Assembly (NCBI RefSeq): GCF_027492855.1
Contig: NZ_JAPUDY010000072.1
Location: 62,001 to 126,000, forward strand
Direction: 5' to 3'
Source: Acidovorax sp.
Lineage (GTDB): Bacteria > Pseudomonadota > Gammaproteobacteria > Burkholderiales > Burkholderiaceae_C
Length of the DNA stretch: 64,000 nt
A program made the position numbers and the translations under genes. Shown here in pieces: positions 1 through 9,368 of the stretch (positions within the stretch are counted from its first letter, which is position 1; the number at the start of each line of letters is the position of its first letter). The notes under the pieces were generated by a model that saw nothing but the letters and a program-made list of their open reading frames with translations, did no database searches and was not told the DNA's origin.

Positions 1-1
1 G

Positions 2-760
2 ATCCGCGTGCTGTTTGTCGGCGCGGGCGAAATGATCGAGCTGTGCGCCACACACTTTGCCGCCAAGAACCCCAAGCAGATCGCCATTGCCAACCGCACG
101 CTGGAGCGCGGCGAAAAACTCGCCACCCGTTTTGGCGGCGAGGTGATGCGCCTGGCTGACCTGCCCGAGCGCCTGCACGAGTTCGACGCCGTCATCAGCT
201 GCACTGCCAGCAGCCTGCCCATCATCGGCCTAGGCGCCGTAGAGCGCGCTTTGAAGAAGCGCCGCCACCGCCCCATCTTCATGGTCGACCTGGCCGTGCC
301 GCGCGACATCGAGCCCGAGGTCAAGGCCCTGGGCGACGTGTACCTGTACACCGTGGACGACCTGGCCACCGTGGTGCAAACCGCCCAGGCCAACCGCCAG
401 GCCGCCGTGGCCCAGGCCGAGGCCATCATCGATGCGGGCGTGCAGAGCTTCATGCACTGGATGGAGCTGCGCAGCCCGGCTGCCGCCGACGGCGGCGTGG
501 TGCCCCTGATCCAGCAGCTCAACGCCCAGACGGACGAGTGGCGCGCCCTGGAGATCGCCCGCGCCAAAAAGCTGCTGGCCAAGGGCGAGGACATGGACGC
601 CGTGCTCGAAGCCCTCTCGCGCGGCCTCACGCAAAAAATGCTGCACGGCACCCTGGCCGAGTTGCGCGCGGGCGATGCCGAGATGCGCGCCCAGACGGCG
701 CAGACCGTCTCGCGCCTGTTCCTGCGCTCGCAAAGCAAAACACCCCACAACGGCCTGTAG
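2..760 (+). CDS. hemA: glutamyl-tRNA reductase, 3' part (5' end outside window)
   Basis: This enzyme reduces glutamyl-tRNA(Glu) to glutamate-1-semialdehyde, the first step of C5-type tetrapyrrole synthesis in the cytoplasm. The window opens inside the NADPH-binding domain: residues reading [10 protein letters not shown] form the Rossmann glycine motif and the stretch with ANRTLERG follows. The C-terminal half is the alpha-helical dimerisation domain, ending around TVSRLFLR. Reading is open from base 2, so the start lies upstream and the 252 residues seen are only the C-terminal part. The next gene is prfA, the usual hemA-prfA-prmC order in proteobacteria, and a copy of the window's intergenic repeat separates the two genes. 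Confidence 0.95.
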   Translation: MRVLFVGAGEMIELCATHFAAKNPKQIAIANRTLERGEKLATRFGGEVMRLADLPERLHEFDAVISCTASSLPIIGLGAVERALKKRRHRPIFMVDLAVPRDIEPEVKALGDVYLYTVDDLATVVQTAQANRQAAVAQAEAIIDAGVQSFMHWMELRSPAAADGGVVPLIQQLNAQTDEWRALEIARAKKLLAKGEDMDAVLEALSRGLTQKMLHGTLAELRAGDAEMRAQTAQTVSRLFLRSQSKTPHNGL

Positions 761-798
761 CGGCGCCCGCCCGCACCCCAAGCCACCCCGATTTCAAT

Positions 799-858
799 AA
801 AAATCGGCACCTAGCGCTTATCCATCAAGCGCTAACAGCTACAAATTTAGTAGCAAAT
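799..858 (+). repeat. intergenic palindromic repeat, copy 1
   Basis: An imperfect palindrome with core 812-834 (TAGCGCTTAT, then ATCAAGCGCTA) is followed by a second half with AGCTA and TAGCAAAT. It fills most of the hemA-prfA gap. This is the first of ten similar copies, all between genes. It lies about 18 bases before the prfA start, so it sits in the prfA leader if transcription comes from hemA. Confidence 0.85.
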
Positions 859-875
859 CTCTTTTCCCAAGCCCC

Positions 876-1964
876 ATGAAACCCTTTCTCCGAACCCAGC
901 TGGAACGCTACGCACAGCGCTTGGGCGAACTCGACTTTTTGCTCTCGCGCGAGGACATCATGAGCGACATGGCGCAGTACCGGCGCATCTCCGTCGAACA
1001 TGCCGAGGTCACGCAGGTGGCGGGCCGCTACGCCCGCTACCAGCAGCGCGAGGCCGACCTGGCCGGTGCGCGCGAGATGCTGGCCGACCCCGACATGGCC
1101 GAGATGGCGCAGGAAGAAGTCACCGCTGCCTCTGCAGAACTGCTACAGCTCGAAGACGAACTGCAGCGCCTGCTGCTGCCCAAGGACCCCAACGACGCAC
1201 GCAACGCCTTCGTCGAAATCCGCGCGGGCACGGGCGGCGATGAATCCGCCCTGTTTGCGGGCGACCTGACCCGCATGTACACCCGCTACGCCGCCAACGT
1301 GGGCTGGAAGGTGGAGGTGGTGAGCGAGAACGCGGCCGAGCTGGGTGGTTACAAGGAAATCGTGCTGCGCATCGAAGGCGACCACGTGTATGGCGCACTC
1401 CAATTCGAATCTGGCGGCCACCGTGTGCAGCGCGTGCCCGCCACAGAAACGCAGGGCCGCATCCACACCAGCGCCTGCACCGTGGCCGTGATGCCCGAGC
1501 CCGACGAACACGAGGCCATCAAGCTCAACCCAGCCGACCTGCGCATCGACACCTTCCGCGCCAGCGGCGCGGGCGGCCAGCACATCAACAAAACCGACTC
1601 GGCCGTGCGCGTGGTGCACTTGCCCACCGGCATCGTGGCCGAATGCCAGGACGGCCGCAGCCAGCACGCCAACAAGGCCAAGGCCCTGCAGGTGCTGCAG
1701 GCCCGCATCCAGGAGAAAGAACGCAGCGAACGCGCCGCCAAAGAGGCCGCGCTGCGCAAGGGCCTGATCGGCAGCGGTGACCGCAGCGACCGCATCCGCA
1801 CCTACAACTTCCCGCAGGGGCGGCTGACCGACCACCGCATCAACCTCACGCTTTACAAACTGCTGTATGTGATGGAAGGCGACCTGGCCGACGTGCTGCA
1901 GGCCCTGGCCCACGCGCGCGAAGCCGAGCAACTGGAAGAGCTGGAGATGGGCAGCACGGGTTGA
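876..1964 (+). CDS. prfA: peptide chain release factor 1
   Basis: RF1 recognises UAA and UAG in the ribosomal A site and triggers release of the finished peptide. The 362-residue length is normal. The codon-recognition tripeptide PAT is visible near residue 187 (context [10 protein letters not shown]), which marks RF1 rather than RF2. The catalytic GGQ is near residue 232 (context [15 protein letters not shown]). The Gln of that GGQ is the substrate of PrmC, whose gene follows. ATG at 876 is the only sensible start. No strong ribosome binding site is visible, because the preceding bases belong to the flank of the repeat. Confidence 0.97.
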   Translation: MKPFLRTQLERYAQRLGELDFLLSREDIMSDMAQYRRISVEHAEVTQVAGRYARYQQREADLAGAREMLADPDMAEMAQEEVTAASAELLQLEDELQRLLLPKDPNDARNAFVEIRAGTGGDESALFAGDLTRMYTRYAANVGWKVEVVSENAAELGGYKEIVLRIEGDHVYGALQFESGGHRVQRVPATETQGRIHTSACTVAVMPEPDEHEAIKLNPADLRIDTFRASGAGGQHINKTDSAVRVVHLPTGIVAECQDGRSQHANKAKALQVLQARIQEKERSERAAKEAALRKGLIGSGDRSDRIRTYNFPQGRLTDHRINLTLYKLLYVMEGDLADVLQALAHAREAEQLEELEMGSTG

Positions 1965-2083
1965 CCGCTTCAGAAATAAGAATCCAATGGCCTGATGCGT
2001 GACCTGCCTCAGACTCCACACTCACAACCCGTTCGGGCTGAGCCAGAACGGCAGGGGTGGTATTCATGGCAGGTAGATATTCA

Positions 2084-2141
2084 GGTCAAATTAGCCTCTA
2101 GCGCTTTATGAATAAGCGCCAAAAGCTATCAAAATCATAGT
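2084..2141 (+). repeat. intergenic palindromic repeat, copy 2, touching the prmC start
   Basis: The core is TAGCGCTTTATGAATAAGCG (2099-2118), followed by AGCTATCAAAATCATAG. The terminal ATAG of the repeat runs directly into the GTG start codon of prmC at 2140, so the last bases of the repeat are shared with the start. The repeat therefore supplies the whole region where a Shine-Dalgarno sequence would be expected. Confidence 0.85.
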
Positions 2142-2985
2142 GATCCATACAACCCCCACCCTCGCCCAGGCCTTGGCCCAGGCCCACACCCTGGGCCTGG
2201 CGCGCATCGACGCGCAACTGCTGCTGCTGCATGCCCTGGCCCGCCCCGATGCCGGCCGCGCCTGGCTGCTGGCACACGACACCGATGTGCTGGACGAGGT
2301 GGTGCACGGAGATTTCCTGGCCCTGTGCCAGCGCCGCGTGGCGGGCGAGCCCGTGGCCTACCTCACTGGGCGCAAAGAGTTCTACGGCCTGCCCCTGCAG
2401 GTGGACGCGCGTGTGCTCGACCCACGCCCCGACACCGAAACCCTGGTGAACTGGGCGCTGGAAGTGATCGCCCCCCTGCCATCACCCCGTGTGGTGGACC
2501 TGGGCACCGGCAGCGGCGCCATTGCGCTGGCGTTGCAAAGCCAAAACCCCAACGCCCAGGTGCTGGCCGTGGACGCCAGCACCGACGCGCTGGCCGTGGC
2601 GCAGGCCAATGCCGAGCGGCTGGGCCTGCCCGTGCGGTTTCAGCACGGCAATTGGCTGCTAGGGGTTGGTGGGCTTGTTTTTGACGCCATCGTCTCCAAC
2701 CCGCCCTACATTGCCAGCGCCGACCCGCACCTGGCCGCCCTCACGCACGAACCCTTGTTGGCCCTGGCCAGCGGCGCCGACGGGCTTGAGGACATCCGCA
2801 CCATCGTGGCCCAGGCGCCCGCCCACCTCCAACCGGGCGGCTGGCTGCTGCTGGAGCATGGCCACGACCAGGCCCCCGCCGTGCGGGCGCTGCTCACCGC
2901 CCAGGGCTTTGCCCAGGTGCAAAGCCGCAACGACTTGGCAGGCATCGCACGCTGCACGGGCGGGCAGTGGCCGACAGTGAAATAA
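2140..2985 (+). CDS. prmC: release factor N5-glutamine methyltransferase PrmC
   Basis: PrmC uses S-adenosylmethionine to methylate the Gln of the GGQ motif in RF1 and RF2. The SAM-binding motif VVDLGTGSGAIALAL is in the middle of the protein, and the NPPY motif that holds the target glutamine is at residues 187-190. An N-terminal helical domain precedes the Rossmann fold. The length of 281 residues is typical. The chosen start is GTG at 2140, giving MIHTTPTLAQALAQA; the next ATG is well inside the N-terminal domain. The gene follows its substrate's gene prfA, separated by 175 bases that include a repeat copy abutting the start. Confidence 0.95.
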   Translation: MIHTTPTLAQALAQAHTLGLARIDAQLLLLHALARPDAGRAWLLAHDTDVLDEVVHGDFLALCQRRVAGEPVAYLTGRKEFYGLPLQVDARVLDPRPDTETLVNWALEVIAPLPSPRVVDLGTGSGAIALALQSQNPNAQVLAVDASTDALAVAQANAERLGLPVRFQHGNWLLGVGGLVFDAIVSNPPYIASADPHLAALTHEPLLALASGADGLEDIRTIVAQAPAHLQPGGWLLLEHGHDQAPAVRALLTAQGFAQVQSRNDLAGIARCTGGQWPTVK

Positions 2986-3046
2986 TCCCCCCATTGCGGG
3001 CTTCCTATTCATTTCAAGCCCGCCAGCCTCTTTCAAGGAGATTCCC

Positions 3047-3373
3047 ATGAGCGACAACACCCAACAACGCATCGACGGCCTCGTCAAAACCAACGACATC
3101 GTGCTCTTCATGAAGGGCAATGCCAGCTTTCCCATGTGCGGTTTCTCGGGCCGCGCGGTCCAGATCCTGAAAGCCAGCGGCGTGGACCCCAAGGCCCTGG
3201 TTACCGTCAACGTGCTCGAAGACGACGAAATCCGCCAGGGCATCAAGGAATACAGCAACTGGCCCACGATTCCGCAGCTGTACGTGAAGGGCGAGTTCAT
3301 CGGCGGCTCGGACATCATGATGGAGATGTACGAATCGGGCGAACTCAAGCAGGTGCTGGGCACCGAGGGCTGA
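3047..3373 (+). CDS. grxD: monothiol glutaredoxin, Grx4 type
   Basis: This is a cytoplasmic CGFS-type glutaredoxin that binds a glutathione-ligated [2Fe-2S] cluster and takes part in Fe-S cluster trafficking. The CGFS active site is at residues 31-34 (context FPMCGFSGRAV), and the glutathione-binding WPTIPQLYVKGEFIGG segment follows. Its length, 108 residues, matches the family. A good ribosome binding site (AAGGAG) lies 7 bases before ATG 3047. A clear intrinsic terminator follows at 3397-3418, so the hemA-prfA-prmC-grxD group ends here. Confidence 0.96.
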   Translation: MSDNTQQRIDGLVKTNDIVLFMKGNASFPMCGFSGRAVQILKASGVDPKALVTVNVLEDDEIRQGIKEYSNWPTIPQLYVKGEFIGGSDIMMEMYESGELKQVLGTEG

Positions 3374-3396
3374 TTACCCCCCACCCTACCCAACCA

Positions 3397-3419
3397 GCCG
3401 CCTTCGGGCGGCTTTTTTG
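3397..3419 (+). terminator. intrinsic terminator after grxD
   Basis: A perfect 6-bp stem, GCCGCC/GGCGGC, with a TTCG tetraloop is followed by a run of six T residues (3413-3418). It is placed 24 bases after the grxD stop codon. Confidence 0.93.
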
Positions 3420-3531
3420 TGGCGTATTGGTGTGCCCGCAACAGCCACACCAATCAGGGGCTTTTCCGATGCTGGCGCGGGCATTTTGTGTGCTTGAATG
3501 GTTGCGTGACCCCCATCACAAGGAGCATGCA

Positions 3532-4539
3532 ATGACCAGCCATAGCCTTGTTCCCCAGCCACCCGCCCTGCGCCTGCCGGTGGCCCAGATGCGCAACGTG
3601 TTCCACCCCGGCGATGTCGAGCGCAAGCTCGCACGGCTGCAGGAGTCCGGCAACCAGCGCGAATACGAAACCCTGCGCACCGTCTACGAACGCATGCTGG
3701 AGCGCGGCCCCGAGCGCTTTCAGGTCAAGCCCTCGGGCATCCCCGACATGGCCGACCTGTACGCGCAGTTGCCCAACTTCACCGAGGTGCTGGACGACGT
3801 GAAGCGCCACGTCGCGCTGGCCCAGGACAGCAGCGATGGCCTGGAGGTCACGCCCATGCTGCTGCTGGGCCCGCCCGGCATCGGCAAGACACACTTCGCG
3901 CGCCACCTGGCGGAGCTGCTGGGCACGGGCATGAACCTGCTGCCCATGAGCTCGATGACCGCAGGCTGGCTGCTGTCAGGCTCGTCCGCGCAGTGGAAGG
4001 GCGCGCGCCCCGGCAAGGTGTTCGAGGCGCTGGTGGAGGGCGAATATGCCAACCCCGTCATCGTGGTGGACGAGATCGACAAGGCCGCGGTGGATGCGCA
4101 ATACGACCCGCTGGGCGCGCTGTACAGCCTGCTGGAGCACGACACGGCGCAGAGCTTCACCGACGAGTTCGCCGAGGTGGCCATCGACGCCAGCCAGGTG
4201 ATCTGGATCACCACGGCCAACGACACGCGGGGCATCCCCGACCCGATCCTGAACCGCATGAACGTATTCGAGGTGGAGGCCCCCACGCTGGAGCAGGCAC
4301 GCGCCATCGCCCGCAACCTGTACACAGGCATCCGCGCGGGGCACGACTGGGGTCGCCTGCTGGACCCGGAGCCCCTGGACGATGTGCTGGACCACCTGGC
4401 CCAGATGCCGCCGCGCGAGATCCGGCGCGCGCTGATGACGGGCTTTGGCAATGCGCGACTGGACCGCCGCAGCACGGTGGAAATCACCGATTTGCCCAAG
4501 GCCACCTCGGGGCGCAGCCGCATCGGCTTCGTGCAGTAG
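3532..4539 (+). CDS. AAA+ family ATPase
   Basis: This is a 335-residue single-module AAA+ ATPase. Walker A is GPPGIGKT at 113-120, Walker B is VIVVDEID at 176-183, and a sensor-1 region WITTAND and an arginine-rich second-sensor region (PPREIRRALMTGF) follow. The ATPase core resembles the Lon ATPase module, but there is no Lon substrate-binding domain and no Ser-Lys protease domain, so it is not Lon itself. ATG 3532 was chosen because AAGGAG lies 7 bases upstream; the reading frame is open further upstream, but that part overlaps grxD and its terminator. It appears to be a single-gene unit between the grxD terminator and the next gene. The substrate cannot be told from sequence. Confidence 0.85.
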   Translation: MTSHSLVPQPPALRLPVAQMRNVFHPGDVERKLARLQESGNQREYETLRTVYERMLERGPERFQVKPSGIPDMADLYAQLPNFTEVLDDVKRHVALAQDSSDGLEVTPMLLLGPPGIGKTHFARHLAELLGTGMNLLPMSSMTAGWLLSGSSAQWKGARPGKVFEALVEGEYANPVIVVDEIDKAAVDAQYDPLGALYSLLEHDTAQSFTDEFAEVAIDASQVIWITTANDTRGIPDPILNRMNVFEVEAPTLEQARAIARNLYTGIRAGHDWGRLLDPEPLDDVLDHLAQMPPREIRRALMTGFGNARLDRRSTVEITDLPKATSGRSRIGFVQ

Positions 4540-4656
4540 CCGCCGCACGGTGCGGGCGGGCCGCGCGCATGCGTGGCCCCGGTATCCGCCCGCAAGGCGC
4601 ACAGATACACTCGGGTAGCCGCTGTGCCCCGGCCTGCGCCGCTCTCCCCCTCTTCC

Positions 4657-6021
4657 ATGACCCTGTCCCAAAGCCTTTTTGTCATCGCGCTGCTGATTGC
4701 AGCCAGTGCCTTTTTTTCCATGGCCGAGATTTCGCTCGCGGCCGCACGCCGCCTGCGCCTGCGGCAGATGGCCGACGAGGGGGATGCCCGTGCAGACCGG
4801 GTGCTGCGCATGCAGGAGCAGCCGGGCGACTATTTCACGGTGGTGCAGGTCGGTCAGAACGCCGTGGCCATCCTCGGCGGTATCGTGGGCGAAGGGGCGC
4901 TGAGCCCACACTTCAGCGCGCTGTTTGCGCTGTGGCTGTCTGAATCGACGGCGGAGAAAGCCGGTTTTCTGGCCTCCTTCCTCGCCATCACCTCGCTGTT
5001 CATCCTGTTTGCCGACCTGTTCCCCAAACGCCTGGGCATGGCCGAGCCCGAGCGGATGGCGGTGCGCCTGGCCGAGCCCATGGCCTGGTGCACGACGCTG
5101 CTGCGCCCGCTGGTGTGGCTCTACAGCCGGGGGGCCGATGCGCTGTTCCGGGTGCTGGGGCTGTCGTCGCTGCGCGATGACCGCATCACCTCCGACGACA
5201 TCCTGGCGATGATGGAGGCAGGGGCGCGTGCCGGCGTGCTGGCGGCGCGCGAGCAGCAGGTGATCACCAATGTGTTCGAACTCGACACGCGCACGGTGTC
5301 CAGCGCCATGTCGCCGCGCGACCGCATCGCCTTTTTCTTGCGCGACGAGCCCGATTCCGTGATCCGCCTGCGCATTGCCGCCGAGCCTTTTTCGACCTAC
5401 CCCGTGTGCGAGGGCGACATCGACCACGTGGTGGGTTATGTGGATGCCAAAGACCTGTTCCAGCGCGTGCTGAACAACCAGCCCATTTCACTGGCCGACG
5501 ACAGCCTGGTGCGCAAAGTGCTCATCGTGCCGGACCGGCTCACGCTGTCGGAGGTGCTGGAGCAGTTCCGGCAGGTGCACGAGGACTTTGCCGTCATCGT
5601 GAACGAATACAGCCTGGTGGTCGGCGTGGTGACCCTGAACGACGTGATGAGCACCGTGATGGGCGACCTGGTGGGCCCGGCGGATGAAGAGCAGATCGTG
5701 CGGCGCGACGAGGATTCGTGGCTCATTGACGGGGTCACGCCCGTCGAGGACGTGCTGCACGCGCTCTCGCTCGACGAACTGCCCCACGACGGCGAATACG
5801 AAACCCTGGCGGGCTTTTTGATGGTGATGCTGCGCCGCGTGCCGCGCCGCACCGACAGCGTGAGCTGGGGCGGCTACAAGTTCGAGGTGCTGGACGTGGA
5901 CAGCTACCGCATCGACCAGGTCATGGTCTCGCGCCTGAACCCGGCCCACGGCAGTGGCCGCAATCCTCCACCACCACCGCCAATGCCCCCAGAGGAGCGC
6001 GCTGAAGGGACTGCGGTCTAG
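4657..6021 (+). CDS. CNNM/CBS-domain membrane protein (HlyC/CorC-like, UPF0053)
   Basis: The protein has an N-terminal CNNM (DUF21) transmembrane domain with about three to four hydrophobic segments, including FSMAEISLAAARR and LFADLFPKRLG. A cytoplasmic pair of CBS domains follows at about 205-325, and then a CorC/HlyC domain that ends near DSYRIDQVMV. Family members are linked to Mg2+/Co2+ efflux or homeostasis; the older name haemolysin is misleading. ATG 4657 places the first hydrophobic helix right after the start. An earlier in-frame ATG-less extension to 4573 is possible but adds a charged tail before the membrane helix. The length is 454 residues. The C-terminus is proline-rich (PPPPPPMPP). 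Confidence 0.87.
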   Translation: MTLSQSLFVIALLIAASAFFSMAEISLAAARRLRLRQMADEGDARADRVLRMQEQPGDYFTVVQVGQNAVAILGGIVGEGALSPHFSALFALWLSESTAEKAGFLASFLAITSLFILFADLFPKRLGMAEPERMAVRLAEPMAWCTTLLRPLVWLYSRGADALFRVLGLSSLRDDRITSDDILAMMEAGARAGVLAAREQQVITNVFELDTRTVSSAMSPRDRIAFFLRDEPDSVIRLRIAAEPFSTYPVCEGDIDHVVGYVDAKDLFQRVLNNQPISLADDSLVRKVLIVPDRLTLSEVLEQFRQVHEDFAVIVNEYSLVVGVVTLNDVMSTVMGDLVGPADEEQIVRRDEDSWLIDGVTPVEDVLHALSLDELPHDGEYETLAGFLMVMLRRVPRRTDSVSWGGYKFEVLDVDSYRIDQVMVSRLNPAHGSGRNPPPPPPMPPEERAEGTAV

Positions 6022-6039
6022 GCGGTAGCCTGGGCGTAT

Positions 6040-6081
6040 GGGCAGAGCCGCTGGCGACGGCGGCATTGCCCCTTTTTTTTT
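6040..6081 (+). terminator. intrinsic terminator between convergent genes
   Basis: An outer stem GGGCA/TGCCC encloses an inner stem GCCGC/GCGGC. A run of nine T residues (6073-6081) follows. The terminator serves the CBS-domain gene; its last T is also the first base of the stop codon of the convergent transglycosylase gene. Confidence 0.85.
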
Positions 6082-6791
6082 CAGACAGCGGGTGCCGAAG
6101 GAGGCCTGTCGGCAAACAGCCAACTGCGCTGGGCCCCAAACACCGCATCTGGATAGGGCGCACGGCCCCGGCTGCCGTTGTAGCGGCCCAGGGCCATGAA
6201 GAGGTCGCCCTGCTCCCGGTCGATGTAGTGGCGCAAAATCACGCAGCCAAATCGCAGATTGGTCTGCATGTGAAACAGCTTGCCCGCGTCGCCATCGCCA
6301 ATCACCCGCGTCCAGAACGGCATGACCTGCATGTAACCCCGCGCCCCGGCGCTGGAGACGGCAAACTTGCGGAAACCGCTCTCCACCTGGATGAGCCCCA
6401 GCACCAGCGACACATCCAGCCCGGCGCGTTTGGACTCGTACCAAACCGTTTGCAGAAAGTCGCGGCGCACCTCCCATTCGGGCTTGCGGCGGCGCAGCCG
6501 GTCGCTCTGGGTGCCCAGCCAGCGCAGGTAGTGCAGGCGGGATTCGGTGGTGAAGAACTCCGGCTCAGGCGGCGCCTGATTGGCAATGGCTGAACTCAGG
6601 GCCGTGCGCACGGAGTCCATCAGCGGCTCTTCGAGCTGCCCGCCCGCATGCGCTGCCTGTGGCGCGGCCAACCAAGCAGCAGGCGCCGCCAGCGAGGCCA
6701 CGGACAACAGGCATGTGCGCCGCGAGAGGCCCGCTTCGGCGGCAGGCCGTGCCAGAAGCGAGGTGCTCGTGTCCAACGGGCTCATACTCAT
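6081..6791 (-). CDS. soluble lytic transglycosylase (SLT domain), exported
   Basis: This is a peptidoglycan-cleaving enzyme that forms 1,6-anhydro-muropeptides in the periplasm. The N-terminus has a signal peptide with a twin-arginine-like SRRTCLL and a hydrophobic stretch ending AAPQAAHA. The SLT fold follows: the catalytic Glu is in [11 protein letters not shown], then GYMQVMPFW and the ALGRYNGS motif. The length of 236 residues is short for the family, with no LysM or other binding domain. The start overlaps the end of proS by four bases, so translation is probably coupled to proS, which is the usual neighbour in Comamonadaceae. Confidence 0.9.
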   Translation of the reverse strand: MSMSPLDTSTSLLARPAAEAGLSRRTCLLSVASLAAPAAWLAAPQAAHAGGQLEEPLMDSVRTALSSAIANQAPPEPEFFTTESRLHYLRWLGTQSDRLRRRKPEWEVRRDFLQTVWYESKRAGLDVSLVLGLIQVESGFRKFAVSSAGARGYMQVMPFWTRVIGDGDAGKLFHMQTNLRFGCVILRHYIDREQGDLFMALGRYNGSRGRAPYPDAVFGAQRSWLFADRPPSAPAV

Positions 6792-8530
6792 ACAGCGATG
6801 CGGCCCTTCACGTGGGCCAGAATGTCGGCAACAGCCACCTTGGTGGCGGCCGCGTCACGGCGGTGCTGGTACTCCACGACGCCGTCCTTGAGGCTCTTGT
6901 CGCCAATGGTCACGCGGTGCGGCACGCCGATCAGTTCCCAGTCGGCAAACATGGCGCCGGGGCGCTCGCCACGGTCGTCCAGGATCACGTCCACACCCGC
7001 AGCCAGCAGGTCGGCATAGAGCTGCTCGGCCGTCGCCTTGACGGCCTCGCTGCGGTCCATGCCCACGGGGCAGACGACCACGGTGAAAGGCGCGATCGCG
7101 TCGGGCCAGATGATGCCGCGTTCGTCATGGTTTTGCTCGATGGCAGCGGCGGGCAGGCGCGTGACGCCAATGCCGTAGCAGCCCATCTCCAGGGGCTGGG
7201 GCTTGCCGTTCTCGTCGAGGAAGGTGGCGTTCATGGCGCGGCTGTATTTGGTGCCCAGGTAAAACACATGGCCCACTTCGATACCACGCTCGATGGCAAG
7301 TTCCCCCTTGCCGTCGGGCGAGCGGTCGCCCGCCACCACGTTGCGCAGGTCGGCAATGGCATCGGGCTCGGGCAGATCGCGGCCCCAGTTGACGCCGGTG
7401 ATGTGGAAATCCACCTCGTTGGCGCCACAGATCCAGTCGGCCATCAGCGCCACTTCGCGGTCCACCACGAGCTTGAGCGGCTTTTTCAAGCCGATGGGGC
7501 CCAGGTAGCCGGGCTTGCAGCCAAAGTGATCCTCTATCTCGCCCAGGGTGGCGAAACGGAACCCGGCCAGGCCTGGCACCTTGCCAACCTTGATCTCGTT
7601 CATGTCATGGTCGCCGCGCAGCAGCAGCAGCCAGACCTGGGTTTTGACGATTTCGCCCGCTTCATTGGTTTCGTCGGTGGCCAGCACCAGCGATTTCACC
7701 GTGGTCTGGAGCGGCACGGAGAGCAGCTCGGCCACGTCGGCGCAGGTGCTCTTGCCGGGGGTAGCTGTCTTGGTGAGGGCCTGGGCGGCGGCGGCGCGTG
7801 GACCTGCGGGCGCCAGGGCCTCGGCCTTTTCCATATTGGCGGCGTAATCGCTCTCAGGGCAATAGACGATGGCGTCCTCGCCCGTGGCGGCGATCACCTG
7901 GAACTCTTCGGACAGGTCGCCGCCAATGGCGCCGCTGTCGGCGGCCACGGCGCGGTAGGTCAAGCCAAAGCGGTCGAAGATGCGGCGGTAGGCCTGGGCC
8001 ATGACCTGGTAGCTGGCCTTGGCGGCCACTTGATCGCGGTCAAAGCTGTAAGCGTCCTTCATGATGAACTCGCGGCCCCGCATCAGGCCAAAGCGTGGGC
8101 GGCGTTCGTCACGGAACTTGGTCTGGATCTGGTAGAAGTTCTTAGGCAGCTGCTTGTAGCTCTTGAGCTCCTGGCGCGCGATGTCAGTGATCACTTCTTC
8201 GCTGGTGGGCTGCACCACGAAGTCGCGGCCATGGCGGTCCTGGATGCGCAGCAGCTCGGGGCCCATCTTGTCGAACCGCTCCGTCTCCTGCCACAGCTCT
8301 GCGGGCTGCACCACGGGCATGGTCAGCTCCACAGCGCCTGCGCGGTTCATTTCCTCACGCACGATGGCCTCGACCTTGCGGATCACCCGAAGGCCCATGG
8401 GCATGTAGTTGTAGATACCTGCGCCCAGCTTCTTGATCAGCCCTGCCCGTGTCATGAGTTTGTGGCTGACCACTTCCGCGTCGGCCGGGGCTTCCTTGAG
8501 GGTGGAGATAAAGAATTGGGAGGCTTTCAT
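6788..8530 (-). CDS. proS: proline-tRNA ligase
   Basis: This class II aminoacyl-tRNA synthetase charges tRNA(Pro). The 580-residue protein has the bacterial-type architecture: the catalytic core with motif 2 around [17 protein letters not shown], the YbaK-like INS editing domain inserted at about residues 220-400, motif 3 in [12 protein letters not shown], and the C-terminal anticodon-binding domain. Start ATG at 8530 gives [15 protein letters not shown], the common N-terminus. The gene is divergent from rppH with a 92-base gap, and it is followed by the transglycosylase gene with a four-base overlap. A tRNA-Pro gene lies about 5 kb away. Confidence 0.97.
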   Translation of the reverse strand: MKASQFFISTLKEAPADAEVVSHKLMTRAGLIKKLGAGIYNYMPMGLRVIRKVEAIVREEMNRAGAVELTMPVVQPAELWQETERFDKMGPELLRIQDRHGRDFVVQPTSEEVITDIARQELKSYKQLPKNFYQIQTKFRDERRPRFGLMRGREFIMKDAYSFDRDQVAAKASYQVMAQAYRRIFDRFGLTYRAVAADSGAIGGDLSEEFQVIAATGEDAIVYCPESDYAANMEKAEALAPAGPRAAAAQALTKTATPGKSTCADVAELLSVPLQTTVKSLVLATDETNEAGEIVKTQVWLLLLRGDHDMNEIKVGKVPGLAGFRFATLGEIEDHFGCKPGYLGPIGLKKPLKLVVDREVALMADWICGANEVDFHITGVNWGRDLPEPDAIADLRNVVAGDRSPDGKGELAIERGIEVGHVFYLGTKYSRAMNATFLDENGKPQPLEMGCYGIGVTRLPAAAIEQNHDERGIIWPDAIAPFTVVVCPVGMDRSEAVKATAEQLYADLLAAGVDVILDDRGERPGAMFADWELIGVPHRVTIGDKSLKDGVVEYQHRRDAAATKVAVADILAHVKGRIAV

Positions 8531-8564
8531 CGGAATCGACTTCAGGCAGAACAGAGCAGTCCAC

Positions 8565-8592
8565 TTGCTGCGCGCTAGGCGCCGTGCATAAT
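8565..8592 (+). promoter_or_regulatory. sigma-70-type promoter for rppH
   Basis: TTGCTG (8565-8570) and CATAAT (8587-8592) are separated by 16 bases. The predicted transcript would start near 8599, giving a leader of about 24 bases before ATG 8623. This is inferred from motif match only. Confidence 0.55.
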
Positions 8593-8622
8593 GGACACAG
8601 TTTAAAAATTTGGGGTTTGATT

Positions 8623-9297
8623 ATGCTTGACCGGGACGGCTTTCGGCCGAACGTCGGCATCATCCTGCTCAACCAGAGAAACCAGGTGTTCTGGGGCAAG
8701 CGCATACGCACCCACAGCTGGCAGTTTCCGCAAGGTGGCATTGACCGGGGCGAAACCCCCGAGCAGGCCATGTTTCGCGAGCTGCACGAAGAGGTGGGAT
8801 TATTGCCCGACCACGTGCGCGTGGTGGCCCGCACCCGGGACTGGTTGCGCTATGAGGTGCCTGACCGGTACATCCGCCGCGATGCGCGCGGACATTACAA
8901 GGGCCAGAAACAAATCTGGTATCTGCTCCAACTGGTGGGCCACGACTGGGATCTGAACCTTCGTGCCACCAACCATCCGGAGTTCGATGCCTGGCGCTGG
9001 AACGACTACTGGGTGCCGCTGGACGTGGTGGTCGAGTTCAAACGCGGCGTCTATGAAATGGCGCTGACCGAGCTTGCCCGGTATCTGCCACGCTATGAGC
9101 AGCGCAACCGCTATCTGCGCAGCGGCATGCGCACCCGCGAGGGCGAGCACGCAGGAACGAGCCCGTACCGCACGGGGTCGTTGCTCGTCAATCCGGGCAT
9201 GGAGTTGCCGCCTGGTGCCAGTTTTGACCCGGACCCGCAGACCAGCATTCCGGGTGAGCTTGACGGATTGCCGCCGCTCTCGACCGCCCCGCGTTAA
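8623..9297 (+). CDS. rppH: RNA pyrophosphohydrolase
   Basis: RppH removes pyrophosphate from the 5' triphosphate end of mRNAs, which opens them to RNase E decay. The N-terminus [18 protein letters not shown] is the family signature, and the Nudix box (GGxxxxGE...REL.EEVG) spans about residues 38-60. ATG 8623 was preferred over an upstream in-frame ATG at 8584 because conserved sequence begins exactly there and the predicted -10 element overlaps the upstream one. At 224 residues the protein is longer than the E. coli enzyme, with a Pro/Gly-rich C-terminal tail of about 60 residues. Confidence 0.95.
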   Translation: MLDRDGFRPNVGIILLNQRNQVFWGKRIRTHSWQFPQGGIDRGETPEQAMFRELHEEVGLLPDHVRVVARTRDWLRYEVPDRYIRRDARGHYKGQKQIWYLLQLVGHDWDLNLRATNHPEFDAWRWNDYWVPLDVVVEFKRGVYEMALTELARYLPRYEQRNRYLRSGMRTREGEHAGTSPYRTGSLLVNPGMELPPGASFDPDPQTSIPGELDGLPPLSTAPR

Positions 9298-9322
9298 GGA
9301 ACACAGAAACGCACCGTCCATG

Positions 9323-9351
9323 AAAAATGCCTGCAGTTGCAGGCATTTTTT
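9323..9351. terminator. bidirectional terminator between rppH and proB
   Basis: A 9-bp perfect stem, ATGCCTGCA/TGCAGGCAT, with a two-base loop has an A-run on its left and a T-run on its right. It can therefore end transcription from both rppH (plus) and proB (minus), which converge here. Confidence 0.92.
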
Positions 9352-9368
9352 GTGAGCGCGCCTCCCGG

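Noticed and set aside
3136-3531. An upstream extension of the AAA+ ATPase into grxD
   Set aside because: It overlaps grxD in another frame and crosses the grxD terminator; a ribosome binding site marks ATG 3532.
4573-4656. An N-terminal extension of the CBS-domain protein
   Set aside because: It adds an Arg/Pro-rich stretch before the first membrane helix and is not typical of the family.
6659-8578. A 639-residue open frame on the plus strand opposite proS
   Set aside because: Same effect; proS on the minus strand has all class II synthetase motifs, while this frame shows none.
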